A DNA stretch of 32,615 bases from Bacteroidota bacterium (GTDB taxonomy: Bacteria; Bacteroidota; Bacteroidia; UKL13-3). The stretch lies in assembly GCA_947453415.1 (NCBI GenBank), contig CANGGG010000036.1, positions 1-32,615 of the forward strand. Direction: 5' to 3'. Under the pieces are notes generated by a model, which did no database searches, was not told the origin of the DNA, and saw only the letters and a program-made list of their open reading frames with translations. This document shows positions 15,855-23,352 of the stretch, piece after piece. The translations under genes and the position numbers were made by a program. The stretch's first letter is position 1, and each line of letters begins with the position of its first letter.

Positions 15855-16327
15855 TATGGAGTTGGAACAATTATTTTTTCAGCTGCTTGTTTTGCCCAAT
15901 TGGTTAAAACAGTCATTTGTTCAGCACTTAATTTTGTTTCGGTATGAATCAAAGTATACGACCACAAAGGCATTTCATGCTCATTTACTTGTTCTACAAT
16001 TTCTTCTAACTTATGTTTCTGACGTTTTAGTTTGTAATTTTTAAACTCAGCAAAATTCAATTCTTCTTTTCCTTCATTTACATGCCATTGCATCCATAAA
16101 CCTATAGGTTGAATATTGGTATACCAAGGATAATTGGTATGATTACTATGGCAATCATAGCAGGAAGTTCTGAGTATTTGCTGAACATTGTTAGGTACTT
16201 CAATTGTAAATGCAATATCATTATCTGATTTTTCCCAACCATTATTTTTGGTTGGTCTAATAAATTGTAGTATGATTAAAACTGCTACTAAACCCAATCC
16301 GATTTTTTTGAAGTTGAAGTAATTCAT
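15854..16327 (-). CDS. Haem-binding domain protein (membrane-anchored mono-haem cytochrome-like)
   Basis: The 157-residue protein has one N-terminal hydrophobic segment (LGLVAVLIILQFI, about 11-23), then RPTKNN and a single CXXCH motif in LRTSCYDCHSNHTNYPWY. The text after it (NIQPIGLWMQWHVNEGKEELNFAEF, EMPLWSYTLIHTETKLS) is that of the Bacteroidota haem_bd family (PF14376-like), with Met in EMPLW as the probable distal ligand. It should sit in the inner membrane facing the periplasm and carry one c-type haem. It overlaps the P-loop gene by one base and is the first gene of that pair. Confidence 0.88.
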   Translation of the reverse strand: MNYFNFKKIGLGLVAVLIILQFIRPTKNNGWEKSDNDIAFTIEVPNNVQQILRTSCYDCHSNHTNYPWYTNIQPIGLWMQWHVNEGKEELNFAEFKNYKLKRQKHKLEEIVEQVNEHEMPLWSYTLIHTETKLSAEQMTVLTNWAKQAAEKIIVPTP

Positions 16328-16387
16328 AATGTGTAATTTTTAAATAATTTAAGCTTCGAATTTACATTTAATTGTATCCGATTTTAT

Positions 16388-17326
16388 TTATTTATTCTTT
16401 AAATAATCAATAAAACTATTGATATGTCTGTCTTTTTTTGTTGGATAAATATCATCTATTGTGACCATAATACCTGTTTCCTCAACATAACCAAAGTGAC
16501 TATTTACAGCCGTTCCAAATGTTTTCATACTTGGGCTTAAGTTCATGTAATTATTAAACAAAGGAGGAATATATTCACCCAATGAGCGTACCATTTTATT
16601 TAAATATAAATGACCTTCTTTGAATGGTAAATCTTTGATTGTTTTCAAAAATTCAGTGCAATCAGTTTCTCCTTTTAATGGATTTGGAATAATGACTAAG
16701 CCTTCATTTTCGGGGAAATAAAAATCCATGAATGCCAAAATATAATCGCGGGCTTCTTTACCAAAATGTTGGTAGTTAGTAACCTTCCCGAAAAAATATT
16801 TAATATGAGGATGTAAAACTGTTAAAGCGCCTAATCCATCCCATAAATTATCTAAGCTAAAAAGTCCTTTGCGGTTATCTAACGAAGGTTGATATTGAGG
16901 TTGAACAAAACTTCTTCCCAATTCAATGGTATATGGAAAATATTCAGTTTTTAGTTTTTCACTGTAATCAAATATTTCAGCTGTTGAAAGATGGTAAACA
17001 CCATTTTCGTCAAGCACATCATTACATAAAGCATAACGGTAACCACCCACTATTTCTTCATCTTCTGGATTCCAAACTATTAGTTGTTTGTAAATATATT
17101 TTCCAGTGTCGTGCTCATCAATGTCAGCACTTTTAGATGATCCGCCTCCTGCCTCTCTGAAAGAAACTTCACGTAATCGTCCAACTTCCAACATTAAATT
17201 TGGAGCACTATTTCCGTCAAAAATATATATTTGGTTAGTTATATTATTAGTTGGTCTTACCAACCTTTCGGCTGTAAGTTCACTTTTTATTAAGTCCCTA
17301 TCTATTTTATCAACTATTTGCTGCAT
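16388..17326 (-). CDS. GNAT-fold N-acyltransferase, GlsB/OlsB-like (aminolipid synthesis)
   Basis: The ATG at 17326 is chosen over a TTG one codon earlier, giving 312 residues. The protein reads as a GNAT_acyltransf (hemolysin/OlsB type) N-acyltransferase: VGRLREVSFREAGGGSS (about 46-62), HDTGKYIYKQLIVWNPEDEEIVGGYRY, then IELGRSFVQPQYQ and LFSLDNLWDGLG. Such enzymes acylate the amino group of glycine or ornithine with a 3-hydroxy-fatty acid, the first step to aminolipids. The gene directly follows a PlsC-type acyltransferase gene on the same strand (171-base gap), matching the GlsA/GlsB pair known from Bacteroides. The substrate amino acid cannot be told from the sequence. Confidence 0.85.
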   Translation of the reverse strand: MQQIVDKIDRDLIKSELTAERLVRPTNNITNQIYIFDGNSAPNLMLEVGRLREVSFREAGGGSSKSADIDEHDTGKYIYKQLIVWNPEDEEIVGGYRYALCNDVLDENGVYHLSTAEIFDYSEKLKTEYFPYTIELGRSFVQPQYQPSLDNRKGLFSLDNLWDGLGALTVLHPHIKYFFGKVTNYQHFGKEARDYILAFMDFYFPENEGLVIIPNPLKGETDCTEFLKTIKDLPFKEGHLYLNKMVRSLGEYIPPLFNNYMNLSPSMKTFGTAVNSHFGYVEETGIMVTIDDIYPTKKDRHINSFIDYLKNK

Positions 17327-17500
17327 CAAAATTTATAATAGTTGCAAGATGTAAAAAAAAAAGTAATTTTTTAGCAAACCCCAAAAAAATATCTTGTTTG
17401 AATTCTTATTAGCTTTTTGTTTTTAAAGTTATTGCTTTGTTGGTTAAATAAATAACCACCACTTCTCAAATAAATTGGTTAAAACGATAAGTTCAATTTT

Positions 17501-18325
17501 TTATTTGCTAAAAAGAGCATGTTGGTTATCTTTCAATTTGTAAATAAAATGTTTCAATAGTTGAGCCCATTGATTCGCATTTTTACTTTTGTCAAAAACA
17601 GTTGATTCAATTGCTTTTCCAAAAGTAAACGTGATGGTTTTACCATTTTGTTTAAACATTTCATTTCCCAAAAAAAACATTTCAATATTTGCCTTGATTC
17701 CTAAGCGTTTTCTAATATTTGCCAAATTGTAAAAAAAGTTACTATTTGCTGCATTTATATGAGTTGGAATAATTGGTAATTGGTGTTTGATAGCCTGACT
17801 GATAAAGCTTTTTTGCCATGGTAAATCTAAAATTTCTCCACTTTGTTTTCTGCTACATAATCCAGCCGGAAAAATTAAAATGCAATGTCCTTCGCTGTAT
17901 AATTGTTCTATTTTTTGCAAATTTTGTTTGGTATTTGTGCCATGTTTATTTACCGGAATAAACACATGCTCCAAACTCTTAAATGACATCAATAAATCAT
18001 TTACAATAAACTTTAAATCGCTGCGTACTTTTCCCACTTCACCCAAAAAAGCCAATCCATCGGCACCGCCCAAAGGATGGTTGGCAGCTATAATTACACC
18101 GCCAGTTTTTGGTATATTTTCTAAACCATTAGAAACCGCTTTTGCACCTAAAGCAATCACTGCATTCGCACCAAACTGAATGCCATTACTTTTTTCGTTT
18201 TCAACAACAAATTGGTTAATTTCTTCTTGGTGAACAATGCGTTTCACCCAACGTATTACAAACCCTGGCAATAATTTATATAACTGCGGGTTTTTATCGT
18301 TAAATGCTTTGTCTATGTCTATCAA
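17501..18325 (-). CDS. PlsC-type acyltransferase, GlsA/OlsA-like (aminolipid O-acylation)
   Basis: The 274-residue protein contains the acyltransferase block I in a variant form, ANHPLGGADG (81-90), with five instead of four residues between His83 and Asp89. FIPVNKHGTNTK is a block II-like segment and ILIFPAGLCSRK is block III. The variant is, as I recall, usual in the Bacteroidota branch that O-acylates N-acyl amino acids. Pairing with the downstream N-acyltransferase supports synthesis of glycine- or ornithine-lipids at the inner membrane. No in-frame ATG exists upstream of the conserved N-terminus, so TTG at 18325 (MIDIDKAFNDKNPQLY) is the likely start. Confidence 0.85.
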   Translation of the reverse strand: MIDIDKAFNDKNPQLYKLLPGFVIRWVKRIVHQEEINQFVVENEKSNGIQFGANAVIALGAKAVSNGLENIPKTGGVIIAANHPLGGADGLAFLGEVGKVRSDLKFIVNDLLMSFKSLEHVFIPVNKHGTNTKQNLQKIEQLYSEGHCILIFPAGLCSRKQSGEILDLPWQKSFISQAIKHQLPIIPTHINAANSNFFYNLANIRKRLGIKANIEMFFLGNEMFKQNGKTITFTFGKAIESTVFDKSKNANQWAQLLKHFIYKLKDNQHALFSK

Positions 18326-18343
18326 TTTTGTTTGTTTTTTTGT

Positions 18344-18403
18344 CCCGCAGATTACGCAGAAAAACGCAGATTTTTTTCAGCGTAAATCAGCGCAATCTGC
18401 GGG
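18344..18403. repeat. 60-bp imperfect palindromic repeat with CCCGCAGATT ends
   Basis: CCCGCAGATT (18344-18353) and AATCTGCGGG (18394-18403) are perfect 10-bp inverted ends, with several CGCAG/CAGCG words between. From memory this is a widely dispersed intergenic element of Bacteroidota. It begins 19 bases upstream of the acyltransferase start. Confidence 0.8.
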
Positions 18404-18433
18404 AAATTATTTATTGCCAATTATACAGTCAGT

Positions 18434-18479
18434 TCGAGCGAAGTCGAGAAACAGTTACAAATGTCTCGACTCCGCTCGA
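18434..18479. repeat. Inverted repeat TCGAGCGAAGTCGAGA
   Basis: TCGAGCGAAGTCGAGA (18434-18449) and TCTCGACTCCGCTCGA (18464-18479) are complementary at 15 of 16 positions around a 14-base loop. The sequence type (TCGAGCG, GTCGAGA) recurs in many Bacteroidota intergenic regions, as recalled, and could form a hairpin. Confidence 0.8.
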
Positions 18480-18513
18480 CATGACCTCACAACATCATTT
18501 TATTTTGCCTATT

Positions 18514-18536
18514 GGTCATTGAGCTTGTCGAAATGA
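18514..18536. repeat. GGTCATTGAGCTTGTCGAAATGA element
   Basis: A 23-base element whose TCATTGAGCTTGTCGAAATGA core resembles the dispersed TCATTGAGCCTGTCGAAATG word of other Bacteroidota. TCATT and AATGA at its ends are inverted. It is the third repeat in a 214-base intergenic stretch and ends four bases from the aminopeptidase stop. Confidence 0.6.
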
Positions 18537-18539
18537 TTG

Positions 18540-19832
18540 CTACCCATTCATCAAATCTTCAATATGCTCCACTTCAATTGGAATATGCTTCATTAAATCT
18601 ATACAACCATTTTCAGTAATCAATATTTCGTTTTCTAAACGCACACCAATGGCTTCTTCTTTGATATAAATTCCAGGTTCACAACTAAACGTCATGCCTG
18701 CTTTCATCGGCTCGTAACGCATGCCCACATCATGTACATCTATTCCTAAAAAATGACTGGTTCCATGCATAAAATATTTTTTATAAGCAGGCCAATTTGG
18801 ATTTTGCTTTGCAATATCATCGGCAGTAATCAAGCCTAATTTTACCAATTCTGCTTCCATAATTAATCCAACTTGCGCTTGATAATCCATCAACATTACA
18901 CCTGGTTTTAACAATTTTTTTGCTTCATTCATTACTTGTAAAACAGCATTGTAAACTTGCTTTTGGCGTGGAGTAAATCGTCCATTAACAGGCAAAGTTC
19001 TGGTCATGTCACTGGCATAATTGGCATAATCAGCACCGGTGTCTATTAATATTACATCGCCATCTTTACACTGTTTGTTGTTGTCGTTATAATGTAAAAT
19101 ACACGAATTTTGTCCGCTAGCAACAATAGGTGAAAACGAATGTCCGTTGCCTCTATTGCTAATGTATGAATGAATAATTTCTGCTTCTATTTCGTATTCC
19201 CAAACATTTGGTTTTACAAATTTGAATAAACGGTGAATCATTTTTTCGCTTAAACCCACCGCTACATTCATTAAATCTAATTCGTATTTCGATTTGATAG
19301 AACGCAATCTTTGAATAATTGGTGCTGCACGTTCAAACTCATGCAAAGGATATTTTGCACGCATTTCGTTTGCAAAACGCAAGTCTTTATAAGGTGTATT
19401 TACGGTTGATCTGTCGTTTTCGTTCAAGCTTAAATAAATGTTGTTTGCATAGTTAATTGCAGGACGAATTTTTGCTTCAAAATCGTCTAACCAAAACACA
19501 TTTTGAATGCCACTTACTTCTTGCGCTTGCGCTTGTGTAAGCTTGTAACCATTCCAAGTTACCATTAAATCGCTGGTTTGTTTAATGAACAAAGCTTCAC
19601 GCATTTCGAGCGTTGGACTATCAGGATAAATCACCAAAATACTTTGTTCTTGGTCTATTCCACTTAGGTAAAAAATATCACTGTTTTGTTTGAATTTATG
19701 GGTAGCATCTCCGTTCCAAGGATGCTCATCGTTGGAGTTGAAAATGGCTATAGAATTACTCTTTAATTGCTTTGCAAAATTGGCTCTGTTCAGTTTAAAA
19801 AGTTCGTTATTAATGGCTTCGTATTTATACAT
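18540..19832 (-). CDS. pepP: Xaa-Pro aminopeptidase (M24B, aminopeptidase P)
   Basis: The 430-residue protein has an aminopeptidase-P N-terminal domain (residues about 1-150, with HPWNGDATHKFKQNSDIFYLSG) and a pita-bread M24 domain. Metal ligands by pattern: Asp264 in LIDTGADY, Asp275 in ASDMTRT, His360 in HGTSHFLG, Glu385 in SCEPGIY and Glu400 in VRLENEI. HDVG (367-370) is also present. It removes N-terminal residues followed by proline and is cytosolic (no signal peptide). The length is normal for PepP. It is transcribed leftward and is not obviously in an operon, since the repeat cluster separates it from the acyltransferase gene. Confidence 0.93.
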   Translation of the reverse strand: MYKYEAINNELFKLNRANFAKQLKSNSIAIFNSNDEHPWNGDATHKFKQNSDIFYLSGIDQEQSILVIYPDSPTLEMREALFIKQTSDLMVTWNGYKLTQAQAQEVSGIQNVFWLDDFEAKIRPAINYANNIYLSLNENDRSTVNTPYKDLRFANEMRAKYPLHEFERAAPIIQRLRSIKSKYELDLMNVAVGLSEKMIHRLFKFVKPNVWEYEIEAEIIHSYISNRGNGHSFSPIVASGQNSCILHYNDNNKQCKDGDVILIDTGADYANYASDMTRTLPVNGRFTPRQKQVYNAVLQVMNEAKKLLKPGVMLMDYQAQVGLIMEAELVKLGLITADDIAKQNPNWPAYKKYFMHGTSHFLGIDVHDVGMRYEPMKAGMTFSCEPGIYIKEEAIGVRLENEILITENGCIDLMKHIPIEVEHIEDLMNG

Positions 19833-19891
19833 AATGTAAAATTTTCTTGCTGCGAATTTATTTTATTTTTTGTAAATAAAATGATTATTGA

Positions 19892-19968
19892 CAAAGTTAC
19901 AAACTTTGCTTACTTATTCTCAGCAATGACTTTCGCTTTGCGAAGCTTAACATTTGCGAGATCGGGGG
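19892..19968. repeat. Degenerate REP-like palindromes upstream of the glycan operon
   Basis: CAAAGTT ACA AACTTTG (19892-19908) is a perfect 7-bp hairpin, and CTTTCGC/GCGAAG follows near 19930-19945. The end, GCTTAACATTTGCGAGATCGGGGG in two pieces (19945-19968), aligns with GCTAAAGACTTGCGAGAACTGGGGG at the right end of the window (about 32494-32518). This suggests a decayed copy of the same element. Confidence 0.5.
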
Positions 19969-19994
19969 ATATTATTTCAACTTTTTCCCTAACA

Positions 19995-20025
19995 TTTGAA
20001 ATAACAAGCATTTTTACTATTATTG
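19995..20025 (+). promoter_or_regulatory. Promoter of the N-glycan-core operon
   Basis: TTTG at 19995-19998, a 19-base spacer and TATTATTG (7 of 8) at 20018-20025, 28 bases before the hexosaminidase ATG. No regulator gene or obvious operator is adjacent. Confidence 0.5.
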
Positions 20026-20053
20026 TTTATTAAATTTTAAAGCAATAAAACCC

Positions 20054-21679
20054 ATGTTGAAAAAAATATTTTTAAGTGTATGTACCTTGTTTTTTTTTAT
20101 TCAATCGCAAGCACAAATATTTCCCTTAATACCTTTTCCTAACCGCATTCAAAAAGTAGCAGGAACATTTTCTATCAATGAAAACACAGTTATTTTTGCT
20201 AACAATAGTTCCAATGAAGCCAATTATTTACAACAATATTTATTGCAGAATTATGGGCTGAAAATTAAAATAGTTTATGAAGTTAATAAGGTTAATAATG
20301 TAATTTCATTTTTAATTGCCCCTGCAAAAATTGATGTTAATGACAAAGAAAAATACCAATTAAATATTGATAGCAATTCAATTAAAATTTTTGCTGTTGA
20401 CAATGCAGGAATTTTTTATGGTATTCAAACATTGATTCAATTATTACCCATTGAAAAAACTAATGTTTTAAATATTCCTTGTTTGCAAATAAACGATGGA
20501 CCACGTTACCAATGGCGTGGCATGCACTTAGATTGTAGCCGACATTTTTTTACTAAAAACGAAGTGAAAAAATACATTGATTATTTGGCCATGTATAAAC
20601 TAAATGTTTTTCATTGGCATTTGGTAGATGACCAAGGTTGGCGAATTGAAATAAAAAAGTATCCGTTTTTGACTAAAATTGGAAGTAAACGCAAAGCTAC
20701 TTTAATTGGAAAACCAACCTTTGATTCATTGGGAAATCCTTCGGCAAACGATAAATACGATAGCACATTGTATGAAGGATTTTATACGCAAAACGATATC
20801 AAGGAAATTGTTGCGTATGCAAAAAACAGACATGTTACCGTACTTCCAGAAATAGAAATGCCCGGACATTCATTAGCTGCTTTGGCTGCGTATCCGCAAT
20901 ATGCGTGTAATGCTGGTCCGTTTGAAACCTATAGCCGTTGGGGCGTTTCCGATGATGTGTACTGCGCGGGCAATGATGAAACTTTTGTGTTTTTAGAAAA
21001 CATTTTAAAGGAAGTAATGGAATTATTCCCAAGTAAATACATTCATATTGGTGGCGATGAATGTGTAAAAACTAAATGGAAATCGTGCGAAAAATGTCAA
21101 AATCGAAAACTGAATGAACATTTAAAAAATGAAGCGGAATTACAAAGTTATTTCATTACCAGAATTGAAAAATATGTGAACGCTAATGGACGTCAAATTA
21201 TTGGTTGGGACGAAATTTTAGAAGGTGGATTGGCGCCCAACGCAGCATTGATGAGTTGGCGAGGAATCAATGGTGGAATTGCTGCAGCAAAACAAAATCA
21301 TTATGTGGTGATGAGTCCAGGAAGACCCTGTTATTTTGACCATTATCAAAGCAAAGATAAAGGTACTGAACCCATGGCAATTGGTGGATTTAATCCATTA
21401 GATTCCGTTTATAATTATAACCCAACTCCAGATTCTTTAAATGAAAATGAACAAAAATTTATCATGGGTGCGCAAGCAAATGTTTGGACAGAATACATTA
21501 CCAATTTTTCACAAGTTGAGTACATGGCTTTGCCCAGAATGAGCGCTTTGTCGGAGGTTTTATGGACCAATATGGAGAACAAAAATTTTACTGATTTCAA
21601 AGAAAGATTATATATTCATAAGGGAATTTTAGATAGAATGAAAATTAATTACGCCAAACATTTTTTACCTATTAAATAA
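20054..21679 (+). CDS. Beta-N-acetylhexosaminidase, GH20, secreted
   Basis: The 541-residue protein has a signal peptide (LSVCTLFFFIQSQAQ, cleavage near residue 20), a GH20b N-terminal domain (about 25-150) and a GH20 TIM barrel. Motifs: RGMHLDCSRHF (155-165), FHWHLVDDQGWRIEI (186-200), PEIEMPGHS (265-273) and the catalytic pair in HIGGDE with Asp335 (stabilises the acetamido group) and Glu336 (acid/base). It releases terminal GlcNAc or GalNAc from glycans, probably in the periplasm. No T9SS tail or lipobox. It is the first gene of the operon; its TAA shares a base with the next ATG (TAATG). Confidence 0.95.
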   Translation: MLKKIFLSVCTLFFFIQSQAQIFPLIPFPNRIQKVAGTFSINENTVIFANNSSNEANYLQQYLLQNYGLKIKIVYEVNKVNNVISFLIAPAKIDVNDKEKYQLNIDSNSIKIFAVDNAGIFYGIQTLIQLLPIEKTNVLNIPCLQINDGPRYQWRGMHLDCSRHFFTKNEVKKYIDYLAMYKLNVFHWHLVDDQGWRIEIKKYPFLTKIGSKRKATLIGKPTFDSLGNPSANDKYDSTLYEGFYTQNDIKEIVAYAKNRHVTVLPEIEMPGHSLAALAAYPQYACNAGPFETYSRWGVSDDVYCAGNDETFVFLENILKEVMELFPSKYIHIGGDECVKTKWKSCEKCQNRKLNEHLKNEAELQSYFITRIEKYVNANGRQIIGWDEILEGGLAPNAALMSWRGINGGIAAAKQNHYVVMSPGRPCYFDHYQSKDKGTEPMAIGGFNPLDSVYNYNPTPDSLNENEQKFIMGAQANVWTEYITNFSQVEYMALPRMSALSEVLWTNMENKNFTDFKERLYIHKGILDRMKINYAKHFLPIK

Positions 21680-22665
21680 TGACAGACAGAAGAAAATTTT
21701 TAAAAACATCGGCATTGGCTTCGGCAGCATTATTGGTAAATAGTAGTGCAAATGCTGAAATTAAACCCAATGTAAAAGTGAACAAACCCATTGTTTTATC
21801 CACTTGGAAATTTGGACTAAAATGCAATGAAACTGCATGGGAAATATTGAAAAATAATGGTAAAGCATTAGATGCGGTGGAAGCTGGAGTAATGGTTTGC
21901 GAAGCGGATCCAAATGAACGAAGTGTGGGTTATGGCGGCCGACCAGATAGAGATGGAAGAGTTACATTAGATGCTTGCATCATGGACGAAATGTCGAATA
22001 TTGGTTCCGTGGCTTGTTTAGAATTTATTAAGCATCCTATTTCGGTGGCAAGGGCTGTTATGGAAAAATCGCCACACGTCATGTTTGTGGGTGATGGTGC
22101 ATTGCAATTTGCACTTTCGCAAGGTTTTAAAAAAGAAAATTTATTGGTAGAAGCTTCCGAAAAAGAATGGAAAGAATGGTTAAAAACTTCCCAATACAAA
22201 CCAATTGTAAATATTGAAAATCATGATACCATTGGCATGATTGCCTTAGATGCAAATGGCAATCTTTCGGGTGCATGTACTACCAGCGGAATGGCTTTCA
22301 AAATGCATGGTCGAGTGGGCGATTCACCCATTATTGGTGCAGGTTTGTACGTAGATAATGAAATTGGCGCGGCCACTGCAACAGGTCATGGTGAAGAAGT
22401 AATTAGAATTGCTGGTTGTCATTTAGTGGTTGAGTTAATGCGTCAAGGGAAATCGCCACAAAATGCGTGTGAGGAAGCAGTAGCAAGAGTGGTAAAATTA
22501 ATGAAACTAAGGAAGAAAGAATTGAAAGATATTCAAGTTGGTTTTATTGCGTTAAATAAAAATGGTGAACATGGTTCGTATTGCGTGCAAAGTGGCTTTA
22601 ATTATGCCGTTCACGACAATTCAGGAAATGTTTTATTGGATGCACCTTATCATTTTAAACTTTAA
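21679..22665 (+). CDS. N4-(beta-N-acetylglucosaminyl)-L-asparaginase (glycosylasparaginase)
   Basis: This is a 328-residue Ntn-hydrolase precursor. The N-terminus MTDRRKFLKTSALASAALL looks like a Tat signal (RRKFLK), so the enzyme is probably exported folded. It is made as a precursor that cuts itself between Asp183 and Thr184 in NHDTIGM, making Thr184 the new N-terminal nucleophile. Substrate-site sequences GRVGDSP and ATGHGEE are present. It hydrolyses the GlcNAc-Asn link once the glycan has been trimmed. It overlaps the hexosaminidase stop by one base, and CutC follows after 15 bases. Length and motifs match flavobacterial aspartylglucosaminidases. Confidence 0.94.
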   Translation: MTDRRKFLKTSALASAALLVNSSANAEIKPNVKVNKPIVLSTWKFGLKCNETAWEILKNNGKALDAVEAGVMVCEADPNERSVGYGGRPDRDGRVTLDACIMDEMSNIGSVACLEFIKHPISVARAVMEKSPHVMFVGDGALQFALSQGFKKENLLVEASEKEWKEWLKTSQYKPIVNIENHDTIGMIALDANGNLSGACTTSGMAFKMHGRVGDSPIIGAGLYVDNEIGAATATGHGEEVIRIAGCHLVVELMRQGKSPQNACEEAVARVVKLMKLRKKELKDIQVGFIALNKNGEHGSYCVQSGFNYAVHDNSGNVLLDAPYHFKL

Positions 22666-22680
22666 AAAGTTTGAATATTT

Positions 22681-23352
22681 ATGCAGAAAAATCATTTAGA
22701 AATTGCTTGCTTTAAAATAGTATCTGCCATCATTGCGCAGCATGCCGGAGCCAATAGAATTGAGTTTTGTGCAGACATGAATGTAGGTGGTGTTACCCCA
22801 AAATTAGCAGATTTTATTTTATTAAAATCAAAAATTCATATTCCCGTTTTTGTAATGATTCGTCCAAGAGGAGGAAATTTTGTTTATTCAAATGAAGAGT
22901 TTGAACAAATGAAAAACGATATTTTGAATTTTAAAAATGCGGGTGCAGATGGATTTGTTTTTGGAATATTAACTGACAACAAGGAAGTAAATTTCATTCA
23001 AAATAAAGAATTGGTTCAATTAGCAAATCCTTTGCCATGCACATTCCATAGGGCTTTTGACGAAATAAATAATCAAATGGATGCCTTGGATAAAATCATT
23101 GGATGTGGATTTAAAACAATACTAACATCGGGAAATGCTAATAATGCATTGGAAGGATTAGTATATTTAAAAGCTTTAGCCTCTATTTCAAATAATAAAA
23201 TTTGCATCATGCCGGGTGGTGGAGTTCGTGCAACAAATATTGAAATATTGAAAGAAAATATTAATACCAATTGGTTTCATTCATCAGCTGTTTTACAAAA
23301 TGAAACAGCCAATATGGATGAAGTTTTTATACTTAAATCCAAACTAAATTGA
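22681..23352 (+). CDS. cutC: CutC family protein
   Basis: The 223-residue TIM-barrel protein matches CutC: LEIACFKIVSAIIAQHAGANRIEFC, GGVTPKLADF, VFVMIRPRGGNFVYSNEEFEQM, GADGFVFGIL, TFHRAFDEI, KTILTSGNA and IMPGGGVRATN. CutC is named for copper tolerance in E. coli, but that role is disputed and the binding pocket looks like that of a metabolic enzyme. Here it sits between glycosylasparaginase and beta-mannosidase, with its TGA overlapping the mannosidase TTG start (TTGA), so it is very likely co-translated with glycan-degrading enzymes. It has no signal peptide, hence cytosolic, unlike its neighbours. Confidence 0.92.
   Translation: MQKNHLEIACFKIVSAIIAQHAGANRIEFCADMNVGGVTPKLADFILLKSKIHIPVFVMIRPRGGNFVYSNEEFEQMKNDILNFKNAGADGFVFGILTDNKEVNFIQNKELVQLANPLPCTFHRAFDEINNQMDALDKIIGCGFKTILTSGNANNALEGLVYLKALASISNNKICIMPGGGVRATNIEILKENINTNWFHSSAVLQNETANMDEVFILKSKLN

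Noticed and set aside
15745-16044. Plus-strand ORF of 99 residues
   Set aside because: It is antisense to the junction of the P-loop and haem-binding genes, both of which have clear motifs.
17327-17329. TTG start for the N-acyltransferase
   Set aside because: The next codon is an ATG (17326), so the TTG adds one residue without support.
18237-18536. Two plus-strand ORFs of 72 and 99 residues
   Set aside because: They run through the start of the acyltransferase gene and the palindromic repeats; the translation is repeat-derived.
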